This document shows positions 18,934 through 26,213 of a DNA stretch of 64,000 bases, piece by piece. How positions within the stretch are numbered: the first letter of the stretch is position 1; each line of letters starts with the position of its first letter. Under the pieces are notes generated by a model. That model made no database searches and was not told the DNA's origin. It was given only the letters and a program-made list of their open reading frames with translations. A program made the translations under genes and the position numbers. Origin of the DNA: Streptomyces sp. MMG1533 (GTDB lineage Bacteria > Actinomycetota > Actinomycetes > Streptomycetales > Streptomycetaceae); NCBI RefSeq assembly GCF_001279775.1, contig NZ_LGDG01000015.1, positions 55,729 through 119,728 of the forward strand, in the 5' to 3' direction.

Positions 18934-20447
18934 TTGACGCGGGTGTCCGCCGTGACGAGCTCCCGCTCGCGGGGGTCGTGGGCGGCGCCTGTGACCCCCG
19001 CGGCGTCGCCCTGGATCACCCGCTCGTGCAGCATCGGCACGGCCGCGTCGGTGGCGAGCACGGCGGCCTCGGCCGCGATGACGGCCTTGCGGCGGGCTTC
19101 GCCGGCCTCGGTGCCGCCCGCCTTCCTGAGTGCCTTGTCCACCCCGGAGTCCGCGAGCCGGGAGATGTTGAAGGAGCCGTCGGAGGCGAAGTCGCTGTAG
19201 AGGTAGGCGGCAGGGTCGCCGGAGTCGAGGACCGTGGCCCGAGAGAGGATGAACGCGTCGAACTCGCCCGCCAGCGCGTCGGATTCGATGTTGGCGTACT
19301 CGCGGACGTCCAGCTTCACCTTGAAGCCGGCCTTCTGGAGCTGCTGCTGGAGGACGGCCGCGACCTCGGGGAGTTCGGCGCGGTCGGTGAAGGTGCCGAT
19401 GGTGATGGTCTTGCCGGACGGATCGCCGGTCTTGCCGGAGGGATCGCCCGCCCCGGTGCGGGACACCGGCGTGCGCAGTTCCGCCGCCCATGGCAGCGCG
19501 GGCCCCAGCAGCCCCTCGGCGACGTCGGCGCGCCCCTCGTACACGCCCTTCACGATCGACTCGGCGTCGATCGCCCCGCGGGCGGCGGCACGCAGCGAGG
19601 CGTCCTTGAAGACGCCCTTCTCGGTGTTCAGGTACAGCGTGTTGGTGCGCGGCATCGGGACCTCGGTGATCAGGTCCTCGTCGAGCAGCGCGGCCTGCGA
19701 CACGGGCACCGCCTCGACGATGTCGGCCTCGCCGCTGCGCAGGGCAGCGGCGCGGGCGGTGCCGTCCGGCACGAACGTGACGTCGATTCCCGGGGACTCG
19801 GCCTTGCCGCCCCAGTAGTCGTCGAAGCGGTCGAGGGCGGCGGAGGAGGTGCCGTTGACCTTGGTCAGCTCGAAGGGGCCGGTGCCGGCGCCGACGGGGT
19901 CGACGGTCTTCCCCGCATACGCCTTCGCCGAGAGGATCGACAGCTGGGGGGAGCTGAGCCGCTGTGGGACGAGGGGGTCCTCGTCGCCGGTGGTGACGAC
20001 GACCGTGTCGTCGCCCTCGGCCTTCGCCGTCAGCTCGACGCCGTCGAGGATGCGGGGCTTGGGGGAGGCACCGGCGGCCTCGGTGAGCGAGCGGACGACA
20101 TCCTCGGGGGTCAGCTCCGTACCGTCGTGGAAGGTGACCCCGTCTCTGACGGTGAAGCTCCAGCTCTTCCCCGACTGTGTCCACCCGGTCGACAGCGCGG
20201 GCTCGGCGTCGCCGTCCTCGTCGAGCTTCACCAGTGTCTCGGCCGTCGACCAGCGCGACAGCTTGAACGCGTCGTCGGACAACGGGGACAGCCCGGAGCG
20301 CGGGGGCTGCATCATCGCGACACGTATTCGCTTGCCGCCCCCCTCGCTCCCCGCGCCCGACTCCGCACCGGTGAAGCAGCCGGTGAGCAGGGCGGAGGCG
20401 GCGGTGAGGGCGGTGGCGGGGAGCAGGCGGCGAGCGGGCAGGCGCAC
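18930..20447 (-). CDS. ABC transporter substrate-binding lipoprotein (SBP_bac_5)
   Basis: GTG 20447 follows GGAGGG. The 505-residue protein has a lipoprotein signal ending LLTGC (Cys24), then a family-5 solute-binding fold: STGWTQSGKSWSFTVRDGVT, FHDGTELTPEDVVRSL and GTGPFELTKVNG. It contains an internal direct repeat GDPSGKT-GDPSGKT near residues 330-345. Family members bind peptides, nickel or metal chelates. The Zur-like box in its promoter favours a zinc- or metallophore-related substrate over peptides, which is inference. It is the first gene of the four-gene importer operon. Confidence 0.88.
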   Translation of the reverse strand: MRLPARRLLPATALTAASALLTGCFTGAESGAGSEGGGKRIRVAMMQPPRSGLSPLSDDAFKLSRWSTAETLVKLDEDGDAEPALSTGWTQSGKSWSFTVRDGVTFHDGTELTPEDVVRSLTEAAGASPKPRILDGVELTAKAEGDDTVVVTTGDEDPLVPQRLSSPQLSILSAKAYAGKTVDPVGAGTGPFELTKVNGTSSAALDRFDDYWGGKAESPGIDVTFVPDGTARAAALRSGEADIVEAVPVSQAALLDEDLITEVPMPRTNTLYLNTEKGVFKDASLRAAARGAIDAESIVKGVYEGRADVAEGLLGPALPWAAELRTPVSRTGAGDPSGKTGDPSGKTITIGTFTDRAELPEVAAVLQQQLQKAGFKVKLDVREYANIESDALAGEFDAFILSRATVLDSGDPAAYLYSDFASDGSFNISRLADSGVDKALRKAGGTEAGEARRKAVIAAEAAVLATDAAVPMLHERVIQGDAAGVTGAAHDPRERELVTADTRVK

Positions 20448-20488
20448 GGGACCCTCCGGGTAAAGGGGTGGTCAAGGTGAGTGCGCCG

Positions 20489-20516
20489 ACCGTAGCATGA
20501 TGACAATCGTTTTCAA
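20489..20516 (-). promoter_or_regulatory. promoter with Zur-like operator upstream of the ABC importer
   Basis: On the minus strand, TTGAAA (20511-20516) and TACGGT (20489-20494) form a -35/-10 pair with 16-nt spacing. The palindrome TGAAAACGATTGTCA (complement of 20501-20515) overlaps the -35 and spacer. It differs at two positions from the Streptomyces Zur consensus I recall (TGAAAATGATTTTCA). Zinc-loaded Zur bound here would block the promoter, so the operon would be induced in zinc shortage. Confidence 0.75.
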
Positions 20517-20541
20517 TAATTGCGGCCCAGGCGATCCTGTG

Positions 20542-20589
20542 GCGGGTGCGGGTGCGGGTGCGGGTGCGGGTGCGGGTGCGGGTGCGGGC
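20542..20589. repeat. GCGGGT hexanucleotide tandem repeat
   Basis: Seven perfect GCGGGT units plus one GCGGGC lie about 50 bp upstream of the importer promoter, in the gap between the divergently ending genes. On the other strand they read ACCCGC. Units of this kind vary in copy number by slippage. The rest of the 20448-20831 gap holds the promoter above, a GC-rich stretch and the in-frame codons described separately. Confidence 0.9.
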
Positions 20590-20675
20590 ATGGCCCCGGG
20601 ACTTGGTCGCCCCTTGCCTCGCCCCGCCGCCCCCGCTGCGGGCGCAGGTCGTGGTGCCGGCTTCGGGGCGCGCCG

Positions 20676-20831
20676 TCAGCCCTCGGTCGCGTCCGTGCGG
20701 GGCACGGTGCCGGAGCAGGTGGCGCGGCCGAAGGTGCCGGTGGCGGTGGCGCTTTGGACGTGGCGGCCGCGGATGGCGAGCGCGCAGCGGGCCCGGCCGA
20801 CCCGCTCGCCGAGGACGATGCTGACGCGGTG
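20676..20831 (-). other. open codons immediately after the PucR-type gene stop (possible relic)
   Basis: After the TAG of the PucR-type gene the same frame stays open for 51 codons (HRVSIVLGERVGRARCALAI ... GTFGRATCSGTVPRTDATEG) before TGA. Third positions are almost all G or C, as in real genes, but there is no ATG, GTG or TTG start. It could be the tail of a decayed gene or an ancestral C-terminal extension. I recognise no family. Confidence 0.25.
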
Positions 20832-22031
20832 CTACAGCCGTGCCCCCTTCAACGCCATGTGGAGCAGCAGCCGGTCCTCGCCGTCGTCCAGGTCGAGGCC
20901 CGTGAGCTGCTCGACCCGCGACAGCCGGTAGTAGAGCGTCTGGCGGTGGATGCCCAGTTCGGCGGCCGTGCGGCCGGCCTGGCCCGCGCAGTCGAGGTAG
21001 ATCTCGGCGGTGCGGGCCAGTTCGCGGTGGGCGGGGGAGAGCAGGGCACGTACGGCGGGGTCGTGGGTGGCCTCCGGGGGGAGGGAGGTCAGCAGGCGGT
21101 ACGGGCCGATGGACGACCACTCGGCGACCGGGCCGAGGTGGGGTTCCGCGAGGGCCGCGCGGGCGGCGGCCGAGGCCTCCCGCCAGGCGGTGCCCAGTTC
21201 GGCGAGCCCGGCACGGGCGGCGGCGATGCCGGCGGCCACCCCCGTGTCCCCGGCCGCGAGCCCGCCGCGCGCCCGCTCCAGCAACCGCCCCGCCGCCGAC
21301 GTCGCCGGTGTCAGCACGCCCGCCGACCTCAGCCGTACGAGGAGGGCGAGAGCTGTGGCCGTCGTCCCCCAGGGCACCGTGCACAGGGCCGTCGCCCCCG
21401 GGACCGTACGGACCGAAGGGGCCTCGTCGGGGTCGGCGGAGGGCCATGGGGTCACGCAGACCACCGTGTGGAGGGTGTCGGCGCGGGGGCCGAGGGCGGT
21501 GCGGAGTTCGGCGACTGCCATGTCGTGCTGCCAGTCGCGCTCGGCGGTGAGGACCGCCCGGAGCTCCCGCGAGAGGTCCGCCCCGTGCTGCGCCTCGTCC
21601 GCGAGCAGCGCGCCGATGCGGGTCGTCACCTCCATGGCGGCCGTCAGCTGTCGTTCGGTCGGGCCGGGGTCGTCGTCCAGGAGCCAGACGTAACCGAGGA
21701 CGACGCCCCGATGGCGTACGGGGAGACAGACCCGCCCGCGGTGGACGCCCGCCTCCGGGGTCGGCGGGATGCGGACCGGGCCGGTCGCCCGGGTGATGCC
21801 GAAACCCTCGAACCACGTCCGGACCGCGGACGTCGAGCGGCGGGTCAGGATCGAGCGGGTGCGCACCGGGTCGAGCGCGGAGGCGTCCAGCTCGCCCTCG
21901 CTGTCGTACGCCCCGAAGGCGATCAGCTCGAAGTCCCGGTTCTCCAGGGTCGCCGGGGCGCCGAGGAGCTCCGAGAGCTCGTCGACCAGCTCCTGGTAGT
22001 CGCCGTTGTGGTCCTTGTATTCGGCCGTCAC
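20832..22031 (-). CDS. PucR/CdaR-type transcriptional regulator, likely proline-utilisation regulator
   Basis: GTG 22031 ([20 protein letters not shown]) is preferred because GGGAGA lies 7 nt upstream; ATG 22049 and ATG 22070 are in-frame alternatives. The ~399-residue protein has an N-terminal sensory region with a GAF-like section ([20 protein letters not shown]) and the PucR C-terminal helix-turn-helix ([20 protein letters not shown] then [20 protein letters not shown]). It is divergent from proline dehydrogenase, as is SCO5518 in S. coelicolor from memory. It therefore probably senses proline or a derivative and controls putB-pruA. Confidence 0.85.
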   Translation of the reverse strand: MTAEYKDHNGDYQELVDELSELLGAPATLENRDFELIAFGAYDSEGELDASALDPVRTRSILTRRSTSAVRTWFEGFGITRATGPVRIPPTPEAGVHRGRVCLPVRHRGVVLGYVWLLDDDPGPTERQLTAAMEVTTRIGALLADEAQHGADLSRELRAVLTAERDWQHDMAVAELRTALGPRADTLHTVVCVTPWPSADPDEAPSVRTVPGATALCTVPWGTTATALALLVRLRSAGVLTPATSAAGRLLERARGGLAAGDTGVAAGIAAARAGLAELGTAWREASAAARAALAEPHLGPVAEWSSIGPYRLLTSLPPEATHDPAVRALLSPAHRELARTAEIYLDCAGQAGRTAAELGIHRQTLYYRLSRVEQLTGLDLDDGEDRLLLHMALKGARL

Positions 22032-22157
22032 CCGGGCATTCTCCCGCATTTCCCCGATCCCTTCATACATCTGTCTGAGATCTGCGGCACGGATGCGTGA
22101 CAGCTGTCGATGGCAGACGATCGGAGGGATCCTTAGGTTTCACGGTGGTTCTCCGTG

Positions 22158-22181
22158 CCGTACCCGAAGATTCGGGTACGG
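22158..22181. promoter_or_regulatory. perfect palindrome in the proline dehydrogenase promoter region
   Basis: CCGTACCCGAA (22158-22168), a GA spacer and TTCGGGTACGG (22171-22181) form a perfect inverted repeat 31 nt before the putB start and about 125 nt from the divergent regulator start. It is the best candidate operator for the PucR-type regulator, though it could also act as an RNA hairpin near the putB 5' end. A smaller palindrome, GACAGCTGTC, lies at 22099-22108. Confidence 0.6.
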
Positions 22182-22212
22182 CCTCATCTGGGTTGGTATG
22201 TGGAGGTGCCCC

Positions 22213-23139
22213 GTGCTGGGTCCCGTGATTCTCGCCGCGTCGCGCAGCGACCGGATGCGACGCCTGATCTCGGCGGCCCCGGTGACCAAGCAGGTCGTCG
22301 ACCGCTTCATCCCGGGCGAGACGGTGGGCGAGATCGTCCCGATCATCCGGGAGCTCACCGACAAGGGGCTGGAGCTGACGATGGACGTCGTCGGCGAGGA
22401 CATCACCACGCCCGGGCAGGCCACCGCCGCGCGGGACGCCTACCTTGAGCTCGTCGACCGGCTGAAGCAGCTGGAGCTGGGCACCCGCGCGGAGATGTCC
22501 GTGAAGCTGTCGATGTTCGGCCAGGCCCTTCCCGGCGGCCACGAGCTGGCCCTCGCCAACGTCCGGCCCGTCGTCGAGGCCGCCGCCGCCATCGGGACGA
22601 CCGTCACGCTCGACGCGGAGGACCACACCACCCTCGACTCGATGTTCGCCATCCACGAGGAGCTGCGGGTGGACTTCCCGCAGACCGGCTGCGTCATCCA
22701 GGCCTACCTCTTCCGCACCGAGGCCGACGCCCGCCGCCTCGCCGGGAACGGCAGCCGGGTACGGCTGGTGAAGGGGGCGTACAAGGAGCCCGCCGAGGTC
22801 GCCCACCAGCAGAAACACGAGATCGACAAGGCGTACGTCCGGATCCTGAAGGTCCTGATGGACGGCGAGGGGTACCCGATGATCGGGTCCCACGACCCGC
22901 GCCTCATCTCCATCGCCCAGGAACTCGCCCGGCAGGCCGGCCGCAAGCTCGACGAGTACGAGTTCCAGATGCTGTACGGCATCAGGAACGACGAGCACCT
23001 GCGGCTCGCCGCCGAGGGCCACCGGATGCGTGTCTACACGGCCTACGGCACCGACTGGTACGGCTACTTCATGCGGCGCCTGGCGGAGAAGCCGGCCAAT
23101 CTGCGCTTCTTCGCCCGCTCGATCCTCACCAAGGGCTGA
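22213..23139 (+). CDS. putB: proline dehydrogenase (monofunctional)
   Basis: GTG 22213 follows GGAGG and gives 308 residues, the usual size of the monofunctional enzyme. The FAD-dependent (beta/alpha)8 barrel is seen in GLELTMDVVGEDI, MSVKLSMFGQALPGG, TVTLDAEDHTTLDSM, VRLVKGAYKEP and FQMLYGIRNDEHLRLAAEGH, followed by RVYTAYGTDWYGYFMRRLAE. It oxidises proline to P5C and passes electrons to the membrane. It is co-transcribed with the P5C dehydrogenase gene 36 nt downstream. Confidence 0.96.
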   Translation: MLGPVILAASRSDRMRRLISAAPVTKQVVDRFIPGETVGEIVPIIRELTDKGLELTMDVVGEDITTPGQATAARDAYLELVDRLKQLELGTRAEMSVKLSMFGQALPGGHELALANVRPVVEAAAAIGTTVTLDAEDHTTLDSMFAIHEELRVDFPQTGCVIQAYLFRTEADARRLAGNGSRVRLVKGAYKEPAEVAHQQKHEIDKAYVRILKVLMDGEGYPMIGSHDPRLISIAQELARQAGRKLDEYEFQMLYGIRNDEHLRLAAEGHRMRVYTAYGTDWYGYFMRRLAEKPANLRFFARSILTKG

Positions 23140-23175
23140 GCCCGAAACACCGCTCACTAAGGAGTTACGGAAAAC

Positions 23176-24807
23176 ATGGACGCTGTGACCCAGGTCCCCA
23201 CCCCCGTCAACGAGCCGGTGCACGGCTACGCCCCCGGCTCGCCCGAGCGCGCCCGGTTGGAGGTCAAGCTGAAGGAGCTGGCCGAGAACCCCGTCGACCT
23301 GCCCTGCACGATCGGCGGTGAGAAGCGGCTCGGCGGCGGCGAGCGTTTCGACGTCGTGCAGCCGCACAACCACAAGGCCGTCCTCGGCACGTACGGCAAC
23401 GCCACCCGGCAGGACGCCCAGGACGCCGTCGACGCGGCCCTCGCCGCCGCGCCCGCCTGGCGTGCGATGTCCTTCGACGACCGCGCGGCGATCATCCTGC
23501 GCGCCGCCGAGCTGCTGGCCGGCCCCTGGCGCGAGACGCTCGCCGCCTCGACCATGCTGGGCCAGTCGAAGACCGCCCAGCAGGCCGAGATCGACACCCC
23601 CTGCGAGCTGGTCGACTTCTGGCGCTTCAACGTCAAGTACGCCCGTGACCTGCTCGCCGAGCAGCCCCCGGCCAACTCCCCGGGCGTCTGGAACCGCCTC
23701 GACCACCGCCCCCTCGAGGGCTTCGTCTACGCGATCACACCGTTCAACTTCACGGCGATCGCGGGCAACCTGCCGACGGCCCCGGCTCTCATGGGCAACG
23801 TCGTCGTCTGGAAGCCGAGCCCGACCCAGACCCACGCCGCCGTGCTGCTCATGCAGATCCTTGAGGAGGCCGGTCTGCCCAAGGGCGTCATCAACCTCGT
23901 CACCGGTGACGGCATCGAGGTCTCCGAGGTAGCCCTGACCCACCGCGACCTCGCCGGCATCCACTTCACCGGCTCGACCAAGACCTTCCAGTACCTGTGG
24001 AAGACGGTCGGCGCCAACATCGAGAAGTACCGTTCCTACCCGCGCCTGGTCGGCGAGACCGGCGGCAAGGACTTCGTCGTCGCCCACCCGAGCGCCGACC
24101 CCGCGATCCTCAAGACCGCCCTGACCCGCGGTGCCTTCGAGTACCAGGGCCAGAAGTGTTCCGCGACCTCCCGGGCGTACATCCCGGCGTCGATCTGGAA
24201 CAACGGCTTCCGCGAGGAGTTCGCCGCCGAGGTCGACCACATCACCATGGGTGACGTCACCGACCTGTCCAACTTCATCGGCGCTGTCATCGACGAGCGC
24301 GCCTTCGCCAAGAACAAGGCGGCCATCGACCGGGCGAAGTCGGACTCCGACTGCGCGATCGTCGCGGGCGGTTCGTACGACGACTCGACCGGCTGGTTCG
24401 TCCGTCCGACCGTCATCGAGTGCGCCGACCCGGAGAACGAGGTCTTCACCACCGAGTACTTCGGCCCGATCCTCGCCGTGCACGTCTACGAGGACGACAG
24501 GTACGACGAGATGCTGACCCAGATGGAGTCGGTCTCCGACTACGCGCTGACCGGCTCGGTCGTCTCGGCCGACCGTGCGGCGGCGGCGTACACGATGGAC
24601 AAGCTCCGCTACGCGGCCGGCAACTTCTACATCAACGACAAGTCGACCGGCGCCGTCGTCGGCCAGCAGCCCTTCGGCGGCGGCCGTGCCTCCGGCACCA
24701 ACGACAAGGCAGGCGCCCCGCAGAACCTGATGCGCTGGACGCTGACCCGCGCCATCAAGGAGACGCTCGTCCCGCCGACCGACTACACGTACCCGCACAT
24801 GGGCTGA
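23176..24807 (+). CDS. pruA: L-glutamate gamma-semialdehyde (P5C) dehydrogenase
   Basis: ATG 23176 follows AAGGAG. The 543-residue aldehyde dehydrogenase has general base Glu in RLVGETGGKDF and nucleophile Cys in EYQGQKCSATSRAY. NAD-binding segments FNFTAIAGNLPTAPALMGN and HFTGSTKTFQYLWK are clear, and the C-terminal GGGRASGTNDKAGAPQNLMR is specific to P5C dehydrogenases. It converts glutamate semialdehyde to glutamate with NAD, completing proline breakdown begun by the gene upstream. Confidence 0.97.
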   Translation: MDAVTQVPTPVNEPVHGYAPGSPERARLEVKLKELAENPVDLPCTIGGEKRLGGGERFDVVQPHNHKAVLGTYGNATRQDAQDAVDAALAAAPAWRAMSFDDRAAIILRAAELLAGPWRETLAASTMLGQSKTAQQAEIDTPCELVDFWRFNVKYARDLLAEQPPANSPGVWNRLDHRPLEGFVYAITPFNFTAIAGNLPTAPALMGNVVVWKPSPTQTHAAVLLMQILEEAGLPKGVINLVTGDGIEVSEVALTHRDLAGIHFTGSTKTFQYLWKTVGANIEKYRSYPRLVGETGGKDFVVAHPSADPAILKTALTRGAFEYQGQKCSATSRAYIPASIWNNGFREEFAAEVDHITMGDVTDLSNFIGAVIDERAFAKNKAAIDRAKSDSDCAIVAGGSYDDSTGWFVRPTVIECADPENEVFTTEYFGPILAVHVYEDDRYDEMLTQMESVSDYALTGSVVSADRAAAAYTMDKLRYAAGNFYINDKSTGAVVGQQPFGGGRASGTNDKAGAPQNLMRWTLTRAIKETLVPPTDYTYPHMG

Positions 24808-24824
24808 CGTTCGGGCGGTGCGCT

Positions 24825-24854
24825 TGAGGGGCCGGGCGGTCGCCCGGCCCCTCA
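24825..24854 (+). terminator. terminator hairpin after pruA
   Basis: TGAGGGGCCGGGCG (24825-24838), a GT loop and CGCCCGGCCCCTCA (24841-24854) form a perfect 14-bp stem 17 nt after the pruA stop. Confidence 0.85.
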
Positions 24855-24855
24855 C

Positions 24856-24876
24856 GTCTGCCCGAACGGGCAGACT
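24856..24876. promoter_or_regulatory. 20-bp palindrome overlapping a -10 element before the hydrolase gene
   Basis: GTCTGCCCGA followed directly by its complement ACGGGCAGAC-type half (24856-24875) is a perfect 20-bp palindrome. Its end and the next base give CAGACT (24871-24876), a good -10 exactly 7 nt before ATG 24884, with no Shine-Dalgarno. The hydrolase mRNA is probably leaderless and the palindrome would be an operator over its promoter. Confidence 0.55.
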
Positions 24877-24883
24877 CTCCACC

Positions 24884-25711
24884 ATGACTCAGACCGTGAC
24901 GACCGACGACGGCGTACGGCTGTGGGCCGCGCGGCAGGGGCGGGGCACGCCCCTGGTGCTGTGTCACGGCGGTCCCGGACTGTGGGACATGTTCGAGGAC
25001 GTGGCCGCCATGCTGGACGACCTGGCCACGGTCGTCCGCTGGGACCAGCGTGGGTGCGGGCGGTCGGAGCGGTGCGCCGGGCCGTGGACCACCGCGCGGT
25101 TCGTGGCCGATCTGGACGCCGTACGACGGCACTTCGGGCTCGACCGGATGGCGCTGCTCGGCCACTCCTGGGGCGCCCAGCTGGCGCTGAGCTACGCGCT
25201 GGCCCATCCGGAGCGGGTCGGTGCGCTCGTGTACGTCAGCGGTACGGGCATCGACTCCTGGTCGTCCTGGCGCGGGCCGTTCGAGGAGAACTTCCTCGCC
25301 AGGCTGGGGGAGGTGCCCGAACGGCTCGCCCGTTGGCGGGAGTTGGCGGACGGGGACCGTGAGCGCGCGGTGCTGCAGTGGTCGATCGAGTTCGAGGACC
25401 GTGCGCGGGCGCTGGAGCACGCCGGGCGGATGGCCGACCCCTGGTTCGACATCGACTTCGAGTGCAACAGGGTCCTGAACGCCGAGACGAAACAGGCCCT
25501 GGGCACCCCCGGGCTGTACGCCGCCTGCCAGGCCCTGGACCTCCCCGTGCTGATCGTCGACGGCGAGCGGGACCTCCGGCCGCGCTCGGCGGTGGACTCC
25601 CTGGAACGGGCGTTGCCGCGGGTACGGCGGGTGGTGCTGCCGGAGGCCGGGCACCTGCCGTGGGTGGAGGACCCGAAGGGGTTCCGGGAGGCGGTGGCCG
25701 CGGTGCTCTGA
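24884..25711 (+). CDS. alpha/beta hydrolase (proline iminopeptidase-like)
   Basis: The 275-residue cytoplasmic protein has the oxyanion motif CHGGPGLWDMF, as in proline iminopeptidases, the nucleophile elbow GHSWGAQLALSYA, the acid Asp in VDGERDLRP and His in EAGHLPWVEDP. The WDQRGCGRSE segment is also typical of that subgroup. Its location behind the proline-catabolic genes fits release of N-terminal proline from peptides, but other ester or amide substrates are possible. Transcription appears independent, from the palindrome-covered promoter just upstream. Confidence 0.88.
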   Translation: MTQTVTTDDGVRLWAARQGRGTPLVLCHGGPGLWDMFEDVAAMLDDLATVVRWDQRGCGRSERCAGPWTTARFVADLDAVRRHFGLDRMALLGHSWGAQLALSYALAHPERVGALVYVSGTGIDSWSSWRGPFEENFLARLGEVPERLARWRELADGDRERAVLQWSIEFEDRARALEHAGRMADPWFDIDFECNRVLNAETKQALGTPGLYAACQALDLPVLIVDGERDLRPRSAVDSLERALPRVRRVVLPEAGHLPWVEDPKGFREAVAAVL

Positions 25712-26017
25712 GCCACGGCGGCCGTACGGGCACTCGTCAGGGAACTGCGCGCACATGCGAAACCGCAGCTCAGCGCGGTGTGGGCCACTGCACTGTCTCA
25801 GATAGTAGGAAGTCCGAGTAATTGTGGAGACAGGCGCGCGCTCCTGCCTTAGCTTTGTAGGAGCCGAACGTCTCGCTCGACCAAGCGAATGGCGGTCGTG
25901 AGCCGGGCCCCGTGCAGGCAACCCCTGCGGCACCGCTCCCCGCCCCTTCCGGCGTCTCGCAACCCCCCTCGTGCACTCAGGTTGTGCATCCCAGGAACTC
26001 GAAGGAGTCGATTTCCC
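25712..26017. other. intergenic region, 306 bp
   Basis: No gene is supported here. Less GC-rich stretches occur at 25798-25830 and 25845-25865, and a short CAGG/CCTG inverted repeat flanks GCGCGC around 25830-25845. The 3' end carries the AAGGAG ribosome-binding site of the small gene at 26018. The promoter for that gene is presumably inside, but no convincing -35/-10 pair stands out. Confidence 0.5.
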
Positions 26018-26149
26018 ATGGCCGAGACGACCGCCCGCCGCCGAGTCCGTCGTATCTCCCGTACGAGCGAGTCCGACCGCAAGAACGCCGCAGCCGCCCT
26101 CCAGCGCGCCCTCGACCGCCGCGACAACGGCGGCTCGACCGGCCACTGA
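26018..26149 (+). CDS. small basic protein, 43 residues
   Basis: ATG 26018 follows GAAGGAG. The product begins MAETTARRRVRRISRTSESD and ends ALDRRDNGGSTGH. It is highly basic at the N-terminus and probably helical (KNAAAALQRALDRR). High G/C third positions, the strong ribosome-binding site and a length typical of conserved Streptomyces small proteins support expression. It has no recognised family. Its basic Arg-rich start could bind nucleic acid, which is speculation. Confidence 0.65.
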   Translation: MAETTARRRVRRISRTSESDRKNAAAALQRALDRRDNGGSTGH

Positions 26150-26213
26150 GCCGTACCCCCAAGCTGGGCCCATTCAAGCCGGGAGCCGCACCCGCACGAG
26201 GTGCGGCGCGGTC

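Noticed and set aside
17176..21816. 1546-codon minus-strand ORF
   Set aside because: The coding part is the fused permease (17176-18933). Upstream it runs out of frame through the binding-protein and PucR genes and has Arg/Pro/His-rich shadow composition.
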